Assembly: GCA_029959605.1 (NCBI GenBank)
Contig: JASCOC010000018.1
Coordinates: 1-59,706 of the forward strand
Length of the DNA: 59,706 nucleotides
From: Lysobacteraceae bacterium PS02340
GTDB lineage: Bacteria; Pseudomonadota; Gammaproteobacteria; Xanthomonadales; Xanthomonadaceae
Reading direction: 5' to 3'
This document shows, piece by piece, positions 46,907-56,567 of the stretch; within the stretch, counting starts at the first letter, position 1, and every line of letters begins with the position of its first letter. The translations under genes and the position numbers were made by a program. Under the pieces are notes generated by a model that was given only the letters and a program-made list of their open reading frames with translations, did not search any database and was not told the origin of the DNA.

Positions 46907-48796
46907 TTATCGACTGACCGAGACCAGCAGGGTCTGGAATAGCGTGTCGGCGGTCTTGAGGACCTGCGCCGCCGCCTGGTAGGCCTGCTGGTACTTCATG
47001 AGATTGGTGGCTTCCTCGTCGAGGTTGACGCCGCTGACCGATTCGCGCTCGGCGGTGACCTGCGCGTCGATCGCCTGCTGTGCTTCGAGACCGAGCGACG
47101 CATGACGCGCTTCGACACCGGCCTTGGCGACGAGTTCGCTCAGGCCGACGGTCAGCGAGACCGTGCCGCCGTTGAGCGTGCCGGCGGTATCGAGGCCGGA
47201 GAATGCGAGTGCATTGGCGTTGCTCGACGAACGCGCCGGCGTGCGGCCGAGCGTGAAGCCGTCGCCGGGCGACGGTGTACCGGCGAGCGTGATCGACCAC
47301 GCGCCGTCGGGGTCATTGATCGGGCTGCCAGGCGTCCACGTGAACGGACCGGCGCCGTCGACCGTGTACTGGGTGCTGTCGAGGAATTCGATGCTCGCGC
47401 CGTTGAAGCTGGCGAAGGCAAAGGCATTGGTCACGCTGGTCGAAGCGACGCGCGCGTTGCCGAGGTTGCCGAGATCGCTGGTCGAGGTCATCGCGCCGGC
47501 GGCGGCGATCTTCGCCGGATCGTTGAACGCGAGTTTCAGACTACCGGCCGCGTCGGCGGTCGGGCGCAACGCGAAACGATCGCCGGCGGCTGCGCTGCCA
47601 CTCATCACCAGCGACACGCCCTCGACCACGAAGGGATCGGCCGCGGTGCCGCTGCCGGTCATCGCGACCGGAGCGCCATCGCTGCGCTGCGCGGCCCAGC
47701 TGCTGCCGTCGAAACGCAGCGTGAGGTCCTGGCCTTTCAGTGCGCCCGCATCGGCGATGCCGGTCTGGAACGCGGCCGAGCCGGTGTTCGCCGCGTTGCC
47801 GGCGATGCGCGGCGGCGCGAAGATGAAGAGGTCGGCGCCGACATCGCCGTTGTAGTCCACGCCCGCGCGCTGCGCGGCGTTGAACTCGGTGGCGAAGACG
47901 GTGGCGAGACGGCCCAGCTCGTTGCGCGCCGGGTCGAGCACGCGGCCGCGGAACTCGAGCAGGCCGCCCAGCGATCCGGAGACGTTGCTGTCGGCCAGTC
48001 GCACCGGCGTGCCATTGCCGGTGTCGAGGCCCAGCTGCATGCGGTCGGGCTGATACGGATCCTGCAGCGTGGTCAGCGTCGATGCCCGGGCGCCGAGCAC
48101 CAGCGGCTGGCCGCCGAGGGTGAACACGTTGAGCGAGCCGTCGTCGGCCTTGATGACGCTGGCACCGGTGATGTTGGCGAGTTTGCCCACGCGCAGGTCG
48201 CGCGCATCGAGCATGTCCGGCGTGGCCGACGGGCCGCTCGCGGCGATCGCCTTGTTGAGATCGGCGATCTCGCGCATCAGCTGGTTCGCATCGCCGATCT
48301 TGCCGGTCAGGCTGGCATTGGTTTCGGCTTCGATCGTCGAGAGCTGCGTGTCGAGCGAATTCCAGCGCGTGGTCAGCGCCTGCGCCGCAGCCAGCAGCGC
48401 GCTACGCGCCGTCGTGGATGTGGGATCGGCAGCAACGCCGCGACTGGCATTGAAGAATGCATTGAACGGCTGCGACAGACCGGTCGAGCCGTCGGAGAGC
48501 AGACTGTCCACGCGCGTCGCCATCGACGACAGGCTGGCCAGTCGACCGACCTCGCCGCTGCTGTCGATCTGGCGGCCGAACACCAGGCCATCGGCCAGGC
48601 GCTGGAGGCGTGCGACGTCGACGCCCTGGCCGATGTAGCCGCCACCGGCCTGCGGCGTGCCCGCGCGCGCGGCCATGTCCACACGCTGGCGGCTGTAGCC
48701 CTCGGTGGTGGAGTTCGCGACGTTGTGGCTGATCGTGCCCAGCGCGCGCTGGAACGCGAGGAGGGCGGAACTGCCAGTGGAGAGCATGCCGGTCAT
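46907..48796 (-). CDS. flgK: Flagellar hook-filament junction protein FlgK (HAP1)
   Basis: A 629-residue protein beginning MTGMLSTGSSALLAFQRALGTISHNVANSTTEGYSRQRV, the rod/hook-family N-terminal motif. The end is YQQAYQAAAQVLKTADTLFQTLLVSVSR. The middle contains two beta-rich inserts. Standard length for FlgK in this group. It depends on FlgN (58475) for export. Confidence 0.95.
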   Translation of the reverse strand: MTGMLSTGSSALLAFQRALGTISHNVANSTTEGYSRQRVDMAARAGTPQAGGGYIGQGVDVARLQRLADGLVFGRQIDSSGEVGRLASLSSMATRVDSLLSDGSTGLSQPFNAFFNASRGVAADPTSTTARSALLAAAQALTTRWNSLDTQLSTIEAETNASLTGKIGDANQLMREIADLNKAIAASGPSATPDMLDARDLRVGKLANITGASVIKADDGSLNVFTLGGQPLVLGARASTLTTLQDPYQPDRMQLGLDTGNGTPVRLADSNVSGSLGGLLEFRGRVLDPARNELGRLATVFATEFNAAQRAGVDYNGDVGADLFIFAPPRIAGNAANTGSAAFQTGIADAGALKGQDLTLRFDGSSWAAQRSDGAPVAMTGSGTAADPFVVEGVSLVMSGSAAAGDRFALRPTADAAGSLKLAFNDPAKIAAAGAMTSTSDLGNLGNARVASTSVTNAFAFASFNGASIEFLDSTQYTVDGAGPFTWTPGSPINDPDGAWSITLAGTPSPGDGFTLGRTPARSSSNANALAFSGLDTAGTLNGGTVSLTVGLSELVAKAGVEARHASLGLEAQQAIDAQVTAERESVSGVNLDEEATNLMKYQQAYQAAAQVLKTADTLFQTLLVSVSR

Positions 48797-48805
48797 GGAC
48801 GTTCC

Positions 48806-49978
48806 TTAGAACCGCGGGCCGGTCGACCTGCGGTTGCCGAGCGAGGCGAGCAGGGCGACATCGGGTTCGCCCATCGACTGCGCTGCAAGACGTGTGCCGG
48901 GCGCGGGCATCGCACCGGCGTAGCGCACGCCGGTGTCGTAGGCGGGCAGGCCGCGCTGTTCCATGCCGGCAATCGCGTTGGTGATCGTCGGGCCGTTGGC
49001 GATCGCGGTGAGCTTGGCGGCGTAGCGCGGATCGGTGGCGTAACCGGCGCGCTGCAGCGCGGTCGCGAAACGATGCACGTCCTCGCCGGTGCCGCGCGCG
49101 GCGGCGTAGCGGTCGTTGCCGATCAGGCGCGTGTAGTCGGCGAAGCTTTCGGCGGGCGAGCCGTAGGCGCGGAAGCGCGCCTGTTCGGTCTGGCGCACGC
49201 CGTTGACGTATTCGTGGGTGCCGGTTTTGACACTGTCGCCCGACCAGCGGCTGCCGGCCTTGATGCCGAACAGGTTGTTCGAGTTCACGCCCTTCTCGCC
49301 GGCCAGGCGCCGGCCCCAGCCGGTCTCGAGCGCGGCCTGCGCGACCAGCGCCTTCGCCGGCACGCCGAGTTCGGCGGCGGCCTTCTGCGCGTGCGGCCAG
49401 ATCGATTGCACGAAGGCTTCGGGGCTGCTCGCATCGAGCGTGATGCCGGTATCGAAGCCGGCGTCGGAGGGCGGTGCGGGCATCGCCGGCATCGGCAGCG
49501 CCTGCAGCGACACGCCACTGCGCGTGGACGCGAGCGACAGCGTGCCACCGGGCGCGGCAGTCGGCATCGCGCCGCCGCCGGGGTTCGACAGTGCACCGGC
49601 CGGACGCAGGCCCAGCGTCATGCCTGCAGGCGGTTGCGCCAATGGCAGTGCAGGGGCGCCGATCGTGCCGGGCAGACGCGTATCCAGCGGCACTTCTTCA
49701 ACGGCTTCGCCGGTGCTGCGCTGCAGCTGGCGCTCGATCTGCGAGGCCAGGCCGAGGCCCTTGCCCTTGGTGATCTCGCGCGCGAGCTGCTGGTCGTACA
49801 TGTCGCGGTAGGTGCTGTTGTCGCCGCCGAGCGGATCGCCCGACGTGGTGCTGCGCATCGACTTCACCAGCATGTGCGCGAACTGGGTTTCCAGTTCGCG
49901 CGCGGCCTCGCGGATGCGCGGCTGCGACGGTGTCGCAGCGGCATCGAGCGGCATGGCGGTGGCGGCAGCGATGCGCAT
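48806..49978 (-). CDS. flgJ: Flagellar rod assembly protein / peptidoglycan hydrolase FlgJ
   Basis: A 390-residue bifunctional protein. The N-terminal ~110 residues form the rod-cap chaperone domain (REAARELETQFAHMLVKSMRST, YRDMYDQQLAREITKGKGLGLA). A Pro/Gly/Ala-rich linker follows. The C-terminal glucosaminidase-type domain has AQAALETGWGRRL with the catalytic Glu, and NSNNLFGIKAGSRWSGDSV. It opens the peptidoglycan for the rod. Longer than E. coli FlgJ (313), mainly through the linker and a ~50-residue tail. The start at 49978 is tentative. ATG at 49954 is also possible. Confidence 0.93.
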   Translation of the reverse strand: MRIAAATAMPLDAAATPSQPRIREAARELETQFAHMLVKSMRSTTSGDPLGGDNSTYRDMYDQQLAREITKGKGLGLASQIERQLQRSTGEAVEEVPLDTRLPGTIGAPALPLAQPPAGMTLGLRPAGALSNPGGGAMPTAAPGGTLSLASTRSGVSLQALPMPAMPAPPSDAGFDTGITLDASSPEAFVQSIWPHAQKAAAELGVPAKALVAQAALETGWGRRLAGEKGVNSNNLFGIKAGSRWSGDSVKTGTHEYVNGVRQTEQARFRAYGSPAESFADYTRLIGNDRYAAARGTGEDVHRFATALQRAGYATDPRYAAKLTAIANGPTITNAIAGMEQRGLPAYDTGVRYAGAMPAPGTRLAAQSMGEPDVALLASLGNRRSTGPRF

Positions 49979-49988
49979 GGCGGTGGCG

Positions 49989-51131
49989 TCAGATGATCTC
50001 GAGCTCGGCGCGCAGGGCGCCGGCGCGCTTGAGCGCTTCGAGGATGGCGACCAGATCGCCCGGCGCCGCGCCCACGGCGTTGACGGCGCGGACGATCGAT
50101 TCCAGCGACGTGCCGCCCTGGAACATGAACATCTTGCCGCCGTCGGCGGTCGCGCTGACGGTCGACTGCGGCACCACGACCGTCTGGCCGCCGCGCGAGA
50201 ACGCTTCGGGCTGGCTGATCGCTGCGCCCTCAACGACCGACACCGTCAACGAGCCGTGCGACACGGCGGCCGGCAGCACGGCGACCATGCCGCCCATGAC
50301 GACGGTGCCGGTGCGCGCATTGACGACGACCTTGGCCGCGGCCGTGCCCGGGCTCACATCCAGCGATTCGAGCTGGGCGAGAAAGCCGATGCGATCCATC
50401 GCCGGCGGGGTGATCTCGATGGTCACGCCGTCGATCGCCTGCGCGGTACCGATGCCGAAGTTGCGGTTCACCGCTTCGACGATGCGCGAGGCCGTGGTGT
50501 AGTCGAACTGGTGCAGGTTGAGCGTCACCGTGCCGTCGGCGCTCTGGGCGTTGCCCGGCACCGCGCGTTCGACGATCGCGCCGTTGGGAATGCTGCCGCC
50601 GTTCGGTGCGTTGACCGAGATGCGTGAACCGTCGCGGCCTGCCGCGCCGAAACCGCTGACGACCAGCGTGCCCTGCGCGATCGCGTAGATCTGACCGTCG
50701 GCACCGCGCAGCGGTGCCATCAGCAACGCGCCACCACGCAGCGAACCGGCGTTGCCGATCGACGACACGGTGACGTCGATCGTCTGGCCCGGCTTCGCGT
50801 ACGGCGGCAGCTCCGCCTGGATCGCGACCGCGGCGACGTTCTTGAGCTGCGGGTTCACGCCCGGCGGAATCGTCACGCCCAGCTGGTCGAGCATCGTCTT
50901 GAGACTCTGCACGGTGAACGGGGTCTGCGAGGTGCGGTCACCGCTGCCGTCGAGACCGACGACGAGGCCGTAGCCGACCAGTGGATTGCCACGCACGCCG
51001 GCGACCTGCGCCAGGTCCTTGACGCGTTCGGCGTGCACCGGCGCGGCGGGCAGTGCGAGCACCAGAGTGCCCAGCAGTGCGGCGCTGAACGTGATGGCGC
51101 GCGAGATGAAAGTCGGGGAAACGGAAGACAT
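49989..51131 (-). CDS. flgI: Flagellar P-ring protein FlgI
   Basis: A 380-residue periplasmic P-ring protein. The signal peptide is cleaved after a VHA site ([10 protein letters not shown]). The mature start [30 protein letters not shown] is diagnostic, as are [31 protein letters not shown] and the ending [17 protein letters not shown]. The start is ATG at 51131. The earlier frame start is TTG and overlaps flgH. Confidence 0.96.
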   Translation of the reverse strand: MSSVSPTFISRAITFSAALLGTLVLALPAAPVHAERVKDLAQVAGVRGNPLVGYGLVVGLDGSGDRTSQTPFTVQSLKTMLDQLGVTIPPGVNPQLKNVAAVAIQAELPPYAKPGQTIDVTVSSIGNAGSLRGGALLMAPLRGADGQIYAIAQGTLVVSGFGAAGRDGSRISVNAPNGGSIPNGAIVERAVPGNAQSADGTVTLNLHQFDYTTASRIVEAVNRNFGIGTAQAIDGVTIEITPPAMDRIGFLAQLESLDVSPGTAAAKVVVNARTGTVVMGGMVAVLPAAVSHGSLTVSVVEGAAISQPEAFSRGGQTVVVPQSTVSATADGGKMFMFQGGTSLESIVRAVNAVGAAPGDLVAILEALKRAGALRAELEII

Positions 51132-51142
51132 GTCGGCAGGCC

Positions 51143-51865
51143 TCAATAGGGCGCAGCGGCGGAATTGAAGAAGCGACCGAGCCAGCCCATCGCGTTCGAG
51201 CGCGCCATCGCGCCGCGGCCGCCGTAGACGATGCGGGCGTCGCCGACGCGGTCGGAGGTCACGCGGTTGTCGGGACCGACATCGGACGGACGCACGATGC
51301 CCTGCACCTGCACCAGTTCGTCGCCCTGGTTGAGGCGCACCTGCTTCTCGCCGGCGATGCGCAGGTTGCCGTTGGGCAGACGTTCGATAACGGTCACGGT
51401 GATGTTGCCGGCCAGCGCATTGCTCTGCGTCGAGTTGCCCTGGCCGTTGAAGCCGCGCTTGGCTTCCACTTCGGCTTCCAGCACGTTGCGGCCGTTGAGC
51501 GTGACGTTCTGGCCGAACAGCGTGGGCGCGCCCATGCCGATCGTCGAATTCTTGCTGATGCCGGTCTGCGCATTGCTGCGCGCGCTGGTGCTCTCGACCA
51601 GCACAACGGTCAGCAGGTCGCCGACCTCGCGTGCCTTGTTGTCCTGGAACAGGCGGATGCCCGGATTGCCGCTGCCGTCGGTGGCGCCGGCGAAGATCGA
51701 ACCGCCGCCATCGCCCGATACCGGCTGCACGTACGCCGCACGCGGCCCGTAGGCTGCAGTCGCCGCGGCCGGATGCTGCGGGAACGGCACCACGTCGCCG
51801 ACGAAACTCGCGCAGCCCGACAACGGCAGCGCGGCGAGCACGAGAGTGGGAAGCAGCAGGCGCAT
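51143..51865 (-). CDS. flgH: Flagellar L-ring lipoprotein FlgH
   Basis: A 240-residue outer-membrane lipoprotein. The signal peptide [19 protein letters not shown] has a lipobox LSGC. Family motifs are [37 protein letters not shown], and [28 protein letters not shown] at 51865 is used. A GTG at 51877 overlapping the flgG stop would add four residues before the signal peptide. Confidence 0.95.
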   Translation of the reverse strand: MRLLLPTLVLAALPLSGCASFVGDVVPFPQHPAAATAAYGPRAAYVQPVSGDGGGSIFAGATDGSGNPGIRLFQDNKAREVGDLLTVVLVESTSARSNAQTGISKNSTIGMGAPTLFGQNVTLNGRNVLEAEVEAKRGFNGQGNSTQSNALAGNITVTVIERLPNGNLRIAGEKQVRLNQGDELVQVQGIVRPSDVGPDNRVTSDRVGDARIVYGGRGAMARSNAMGWLGRFFNSAAAPY

Positions 51866-51873
51866 GGTCGCGA

Positions 51874-52662
51874 TCACAGGTTGTTGTTGAGGTAGCCGAG
51901 CATCTGGTCGACGGTCGAGATCGCCTTGGCGTTGGTCTCGTACGCGCGCTGCGTCTCGATCATCGACACCAGTTCCTCGACGGTGTTGACGTTGGAGCTT
52001 TCCAGCGAGCCCTGGATCAGCAGGCCCGCGCCGCTCTCGCCCGGCGCGCCGGTCTGGGCCGGGCCCGAGGCCGTGGTTTCGGTGTAGAGATTGCCGCCCA
52101 GCGACTGCAGGCCGGTCGGATTGACGAAGTCGGTCAGGGTCAGCGCGCCGATCTGGGTCGATTCGTTCGAGCCGGCCTGCTTGACGCTGATGGTGCCGTC
52201 GGAGGCAACGGTGATGCTCTGCGTGCCTTCCGGAATCTGGATGCCCGGCTGCACCGGGTAGCCCTCGTTGGTGACCATCTCGCCTTCGGCGTTCATCTGG
52301 AACGCGCCGTCGCGGGTGTAGGCGCTGCTGCCGTCGGGCATCAGCACCTCGAAGAAGCCGCGGCCGTTGATCGCCACGTCCAGCGCATTGCCGGTCTGCG
52401 ACAGGTTGCCCTGCACGAAGGACTTGGCCGTCGTCGCCACGCGCACGCCGGTACCGGTCGCCATGCCGCTGGGCAGCGTGGTCTGTTCCGAGGACGCGCC
52501 GCCGGGCTGGCGCTGCACCTGGTACAGCAGGTCTTCGAAGTTCGCGCGGTCGCGCTTGAAGCCGGTGGTGTTGACGTTGGCGAGGTTGTTGGAAATGACC
52601 GCCATGCGCGTCTGCTGCGCGTCGAGGCCGGTCTTGGCGATCCAGAGTGCCTGTGTGGTCAT
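51874..52662 (-). CDS. flgG: Flagellar distal rod protein FlgG
   Basis: A 262-residue rod protein starting [40 protein letters not shown]. The middle is [31 protein letters not shown]. The end is [36 protein letters not shown]. Typical length. It is 24 bases after flgF. Confidence 0.97.
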   Translation of the reverse strand: MTTQALWIAKTGLDAQQTRMAVISNNLANVNTTGFKRDRANFEDLLYQVQRQPGGASSEQTTLPSGMATGTGVRVATTAKSFVQGNLSQTGNALDVAINGRGFFEVLMPDGSSAYTRDGAFQMNAEGEMVTNEGYPVQPGIQIPEGTQSITVASDGTISVKQAGSNESTQIGALTLTDFVNPTGLQSLGGNLYTETTASGPAQTGAPGESGAGLLIQGSLESSNVNTVEELVSMIETQRAYETNAKAISTVDQMLGYLNNNL

Positions 52663-52686
52663 GGCGGTCTATTCCTGAAAGTGGGA

Positions 52687-53433
52687 TCAGCGCGAGGACA
52701 GCAGTGAATTGGACGAACGCGCGGACTCGTCACCGGCCTGCAAGACGCGTACCTGCATCTCGAACTGGCGCGAGAGCTGGATCATCGACACCAGCGCACC
52801 CGTCGCATCCACGTTGCTGCTCTCCAGCACACCGTTCTGCAGCACCGCGCCCGCGGCCGGCACCGGCGCCGGACGGGCCGCGCTCGCGCGCAGCAGGCCG
52901 TCCTCGCCGCGCACAAGATCGGCGGTCGTGGTCTCGACCACCTGCAGCCGGCCGACCTGGGTCATCGACGAACGCGGCGAACCCTGCGGAATCACCGACA
53001 CCGTGCCGTCTGCGCCGATCTCCATCCCGTCATTGGGCGGAATCGCCATCGGCTGGCCGCCCGCATCGAGCAGTTGCAGTCCGGTACCGGTGGTCAGCAG
53101 ACCGTTCTGGCTGACCCGCAGATCGCCCGCGCGGGTGTAGGCCGTGCCGCCGGTCGGATCCTGCACCGCGAACCAGCGATCGGCATTGAGCGCGACATCC
53201 AGCGGGCTGCCCGTCGTGCTGAGTGCACCGGTTGCATTGCTCACCCCGACCACGCGCTCGGCCGTGGCCACCCGCGACGACAAACCGTCGCCTGTGACCG
53301 GCATCGCAGTCGTGGCGCTCAGGGTGGCGCGGAAGCCGACGGTGTCGACATTGGCGAGGTTATGGGCGACGTTCGCCTGCGCGCGCAGCGAGGCGCTGGC
53401 GCCGGTCATCGCGATGTAGAGGGCTTTGTCCAT
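52687..53433 (-). CDS. flgF: Flagellar proximal rod protein FlgF
   Basis: A 248-residue rod protein with MDKALYIAMTGASASLRAQANVAHNLANVDTVGFRATLS at the start and NVDATGALVSMIQLSRQFEMQVRVLQAGDE at the end. There is no ribosome-binding site before the ATG. A sigma-54 consensus ends 12 bases upstream, so the message may be leaderless. It is separated from flgE by a 735-bp gap with a DUF559 gene on the other strand. Confidence 0.95.
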   Translation of the reverse strand: MDKALYIAMTGASASLRAQANVAHNLANVDTVGFRATLSATTAMPVTGDGLSSRVATAERVVGVSNATGALSTTGSPLDVALNADRWFAVQDPTGGTAYTRAGDLRVSQNGLLTTGTGLQLLDAGGQPMAIPPNDGMEIGADGTVSVIPQGSPRSSMTQVGRLQVVETTTADLVRGEDGLLRASAARPAPVPAAGAVLQNGVLESSNVDATGALVSMIQLSRQFEMQVRVLQAGDESARSSNSLLSSR

Positions 53434-53445
53434 GGAAGTGGACGT

Positions 53446-53460
53446 GCAAGGGCTGTGCCG
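53446..53460 (-). promoter_or_regulatory. Sigma-54 promoter of flgFGHIJKL
   Basis: Minus strand CGGCACAGCCCTTGC: GG and GC are ten bases apart, with a TTGCA -12 box. The expected start is at about 53434, one base before the flgF ATG. Confidence 0.75.
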
Positions 53461-53475
53461 CGAGGCGGTTCAAAG

Positions 53476-53516
53476 CCCTCCCCCGCGCGCGGGGGAGGGT
53501 TGGGTGGGGGCAAACC
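53476..53516. repeat. CCCTCCCCCGCG palindrome with GGGTGGGGG tail, left of DUF559 gene
   Basis: A perfect 24-bp palindrome, CCCTCCCCCGCG then CGCGGGGGAGGG (53476-53499), followed by TTGGGTGGGGGCAAA. The same design is found at 29904-30022. Confidence 0.8.
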
Positions 53517-53599
53517 CCACGCGCGCGCGATCGCTGGTCTGCTGGCGGGACGAGACGGCCCGAGCGAACTTCAGCCCGGACCATCGGGATCAGAAGGAC

Positions 53600-53956
53600 A
53601 TGCGCACCGGCCAACGCCAGCACCTCGCCCGACGCCTGCGCCGAGCGCTCACGCCTGCCGAGCAGGCGCTGTGGCGTCATCTGCGAGGCCGGCAACGCTG
53701 CGGCGTCCGCTTCCGGCGGCAGCATCCGATCGGTCCGTTCGTGGTCGACTTCGCCTGCCTGGTGCCCGCATTGGTGATCGAAGTGGACGGGGGTCAACAC
53801 TGCGGCTCGCGAACCGACGCTGTTCGAGATGCGTACCTGCGACGGCGGGGATTCCACGTGTTCCGGTTCTGGAATCACGATGTTCTGCAGAACCCGGACG
53901 GCGTCTGCCGGGTGATCGATGCCTGGCTGGAGAGTCGCGACGTGCGCATGCGCTGA
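53600..53956 (+). CDS. DUF559 endonuclease-like protein (Vsr/PD-(D/E)XK fold)
   Basis: A 118-residue protein starting MRTGQRQHLARRLRRALTPAE with AGAAGGA just upstream. The core reads EQALWRHLRGRQRCGVRFRRQHPIGPFVVDFACLVPALVIEVDGGQH, then RDAYLRRRGFHVFRFWNHDVLQNPDGV. The Asp of VVDF and the Glu-Val-Asp of IEVDGGQH are the DUF559/Vsr-like catalytic positions. It is related to very-short-patch-repair nucleases, but its function is unestablished. It is the only plus-strand gene inside the flg cluster, is bracketed by palindromic repeats, and interrupts flgE-flgF. It looks like an insertion. Confidence 0.85.
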   Translation: MRTGQRQHLARRLRRALTPAEQALWRHLRGRQRCGVRFRRQHPIGPFVVDFACLVPALVIEVDGGQHCGSRTDAVRDAYLRRRGFHVFRFWNHDVLQNPDGVCRVIDAWLESRDVRMR

Positions 53957-53957
53957 G

Positions 53958-53990
53958 CCCTCCCCCCGCTTGCGTGGGGAGGGGTGGGTA
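53958..53990. repeat. CCCTCCCC palindrome directly after the DUF559 stop
   Basis: CCCTCCCC (53958-53965) pairs with GGGGAGGG (53976-53983), followed by GTGGGTAGGAGCGG. It begins two bases after the stop codon and may also act as the gene's terminator. Confidence 0.7.
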
Positions 53991-54073
53991 GGAGCGGACG
54001 GTGGGCCGTCGGTAAAAGCCGGTGAGCGCGCATGATTCGGCGCGCGAGACGTCCGTCCCGCGATCTGGACCTT

Positions 54074-54113
54074 CGCCCCCATCCCGGCCTTCCCCCCAGG
54101 CGGGGGAAGGGGC
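54074..54113. repeat. Inverted palindrome GCCCCCATCCC...GGGGGAAGG
   Basis: Outer GCCCCCATCCCGG precedes the palindrome CCTTCCCCC (54088-54096)/GGGGGAAGG (54102-54110). It faces the unit at 53476-53516 in opposite orientation, so the two form inverted ends around the DUF559 gene. The rest of 53957-54168 holds nothing else recognisable. Confidence 0.7.
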
Positions 54114-54168
54114 AGATCGATGGCCTTGCAGCCGTCTCGCTCGGTCGAGACGAGGTGTCAGCCCTTCA

Positions 54169-55389
54169 TCAACGCAGATTGATCACCGTCTGCGTGATCT
54201 GGTCCTGCGTCTGGATCATCTGCGCGTTCGCCTGGAAGTTGCGCTGGGCAGTGATCATGCTGACCAGCTGTTCGGTCAGGTCGACGTTGGACGCTTCCAG
54301 CGCGCCGCCCTGGACCAGGCCGAACTGCGAGGTGCCGGCGGCGCCGCGCAGCGGCTGGCCGGATTCGAAGGTTTCGGAGAACGCGTTGTCGCCGGCCTGC
54401 TGCAAACCCTGCGGGTTGGCGAACATCGTCAGCGCGACCTGGCCGAGCGGCTTGGAGACGCCGTTGCTGTAGCTCGCCTGGACCACGCCCTCGGCCGAGA
54501 CCGTGATGCCCGACAGGCTGCCGGTGGCGTAGCCGTCCTGGGTCAGCTCCGACACGGCGAACTTCTGGCCGTACTGCACGGAGTTGCCCAGTTCCAGCGA
54601 CAGCGTCATCGGGCCGGCGCCGCCCGGCGGGGTGTGGGCGGGCAGGGCGATGTTGCCGCCGGCCGGCGAGATCAGCGCACCGGTGTCGGAGTACTGCAGG
54701 GTCTGCGGACCGCCGACGTTCACGCCGTCGATCTGGGTCTGCACCGTCCACTCGTTGTCGTTGGCGGTCTTGGTGAAGTACAGCGACTGCGAGTGCGAGG
54801 CGCCCAGCGAGTCGTAGACCGTCACCGACGTGGTGTGGGTGTAGGTGGTCGGGTCGGTCGCGTCGAACGGGGTGTTGGTCGGCGCGGTCGCGTTGCCCGG
54901 CAGGGTTACGCCCACGTTGACCTTGGTGCTGACCTTCGGCGGGGCATCGCCGGTCGCCAGCTGCAGGTCGTTGAGCTTGCCGGTGTTGAAGCTGCGGCCG
55001 TCGCCCGTGGGCGCGTAGACCTGCAGGCGCTGGCCCGATGGGTTCACCACGAAGCCGTTGTTGTCGGTGGTGAAGTTGCCGGCGCGCGAGTAGACCGTCT
55101 GGCCGTTGTTGGACAGGGTGAAGAAGCCTTGGCCCGACACGCCCATGTCCAGCGCCTGGCCGGTGAAGTCGATGTTGCCCTGGTTGAACTGCTGGGCCAC
55201 GCGCTGCAGGCGCGAACCGGCGCCGACGGCGTTCTTGGCCAGGCCGTAGGGCGAGACCGCGAAGACGTCGCCGAACTCGGCGCGGCTCTGCTTGAAGCCG
55301 ATGGTGTTGGCGTTGGCGATGTTGTGCGAGGTGACGCTCAGATCGGACGAGGCGGTGTTCATGCCGCTCAGGGAAATACGGAAGCTCAT
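54169..55389 (-). CDS. flgE: Flagellar hook protein FlgE
   Basis: A 406-residue hook protein. N-terminus: MSFRISLSGMNTASSDLSVTSHNIANANTIGFKQSRAEFGD. Middle: GQGFFTLSNNGQTVYSRAGNFTTDNNGFVVN. C-terminus: LEASNVDLTEQLVSMITAQRNFQANAQMIQTQDQITQTVINLR. It is last in the flgBCDE block as now arranged, because the following gene flgF lies beyond the DUF559 insertion. Confidence 0.97.
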   Translation of the reverse strand: MSFRISLSGMNTASSDLSVTSHNIANANTIGFKQSRAEFGDVFAVSPYGLAKNAVGAGSRLQRVAQQFNQGNIDFTGQALDMGVSGQGFFTLSNNGQTVYSRAGNFTTDNNGFVVNPSGQRLQVYAPTGDGRSFNTGKLNDLQLATGDAPPKVSTKVNVGVTLPGNATAPTNTPFDATDPTTYTHTTSVTVYDSLGASHSQSLYFTKTANDNEWTVQTQIDGVNVGGPQTLQYSDTGALISPAGGNIALPAHTPPGGAGPMTLSLELGNSVQYGQKFAVSELTQDGYATGSLSGITVSAEGVVQASYSNGVSKPLGQVALTMFANPQGLQQAGDNAFSETFESGQPLRGAAGTSQFGLVQGGALEASNVDLTEQLVSMITAQRNFQANAQMIQTQDQITQTVINLR

Positions 55390-55444
55390 CGGGATTCTCC
55401 GGAGGAGTCGGGTACGGGTAAGGAGGAAGAGACGGGAGCGGCGG

Positions 55445-56122
55445 TCAGCCGATGCGGCGGACGGCGGCGAGCGAGTGGCTGCCGATGCCGGCCATGTTCA
55501 ACGTCAGGCCGCTGGCCTCGATGGAGACGCTCTCCACCTTCGCCTTCACGCGCACCGACAGGGCTTCGCCCGTGCCGGCACCGTCGGCGGCGCTGCCCGC
55601 GACCGCCTTGATCGTGTAGGTGCCGCCCGAGGCCGGCACGCCGGTGTCGGTCAGTCCGTCCCAGTCGAACGCGGTCGCACCGGCGGCCGCGGCCTGCACG
55701 GTCATGCGCCGCACGGTGGTGCCGCCCGAATCGACGATCTCGATCGTCTGCGCGCCGGCGCGGGTCGCCTGGATTTCGCCGCTGAGCGGCGCACCGGCCG
55801 CCAGCTGCACCTTCGAGGTTTCCACCAGCGCGTCGTGGCCGACGAGGCTCGCCGCGCGCAGAGTCTGGTCGGACTCCATGACGCTCGCCATCGAACCCAT
55901 CGCCGTCTGCATCTGGTCGATGCCCTGCACGGTGGAGAACTGCGCCAGCTGGCCGAGGAACTGCTGGCTGTCGAGCGGCTTGAGCGGATCCTGGTTCTTC
56001 AGCTGCTCGGTCATCAGGCGCAGGAAGTTCGCTTGCCCCAGCGCGCCGGTCGAGGTCTCGGCCGGCTTCTGCTGTTTCGTGAGGCCGAGGCCTGCGAGGG
56101 TACTGGTGTCGACGGTGGCCAT
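55445..56122 (-). CDS. flgD: Flagellar hook capping protein FlgD
   Basis: A 225-residue hook scaffold. The N-terminal region has LGQANFLRLMTEQLKNQDPLKPLDSQQFLGQLAQFSTVQGI. The C-terminal half is the FlgD Ig-like/tudor pair (TIEIVDSGGTTVRRMT, FDWDGLTDTGVPASGGTYTIKA). Standard length. It lies between flgC and flgE. Confidence 0.95.
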   Translation of the reverse strand: MATVDTSTLAGLGLTKQQKPAETSTGALGQANFLRLMTEQLKNQDPLKPLDSQQFLGQLAQFSTVQGIDQMQTAMGSMASVMESDQTLRAASLVGHDALVETSKVQLAAGAPLSGEIQATRAGAQTIEIVDSGGTTVRRMTVQAAAAGATAFDWDGLTDTGVPASGGTYTIKAVAGSAADGAGTGEALSVRVKAKVESVSIEASGLTLNMAGIGSHSLAAVRRIG

Positions 56123-56148
56123 GGTGGCGGTCTCTGAGGGGCGGGCCG

Positions 56149-56556
56149 TCAGCGGCCCATGTTCAACGTGGCCAGCGCGGTTTCCTTCGCGCTGTTGAAG
56201 ACCTCGACGTTCGCCTGATAGCTGCGCGAGGCGGAAATGAGGTCGACCATCTGCGCCACCGGATCGATGTCCGGCGCGTAGACGTAGCCGTTGCCGTCGG
56301 CCAGCGGATGGCCCGGCTCGTAGCGTTTGATTGGCTGCGCCTGGCTGTCGAGCACCTGCGTGGCGCGCACGCCCTGCAGCGCCGGATTGTTTCCGACCTG
56401 CTCGGTGGTGAAGACCGGCTGCTTGGCGCGGTAGACGGCGTTGGGATCGCCCGACACCGAATCGGCGTTGGCCATGTTCGAGGCGACGGTGCTCAGTCGC
56501 ACCGACTGGGCGTTCATCGCCGAACCGGCGACGTCGAAGATCGGCAGATTGCTCAT
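56149..56556 (-). CDS. flgC: Flagellar proximal rod protein FlgC
   Basis: A 135-residue rod protein starting MSNLPIFDVAGSAMNAQSVRLSTVASNMANADSVSG and ending DPVAQMVDLISASRSYQANVEVFNSAKETALATLNMGR. The start is ATG at 56556, and the longer frame is discarded because it runs through flgB. It starts 11 bases after flgB. Confidence 0.96.
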   Translation of the reverse strand: MSNLPIFDVAGSAMNAQSVRLSTVASNMANADSVSGDPNAVYRAKQPVFTTEQVGNNPALQGVRATQVLDSQAQPIKRYEPGHPLADGNGYVYAPDIDPVAQMVDLISASRSYQANVEVFNSAKETALATLNMGR

Positions 56557-56567
56557 GGATACGGTCC

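Noticed and set aside
53600..53956. Restriction-modification or defence island around the DUF559 gene
   Set aside because: It is a single gene within flg genes, with no methylase, helicase or other defence gene.
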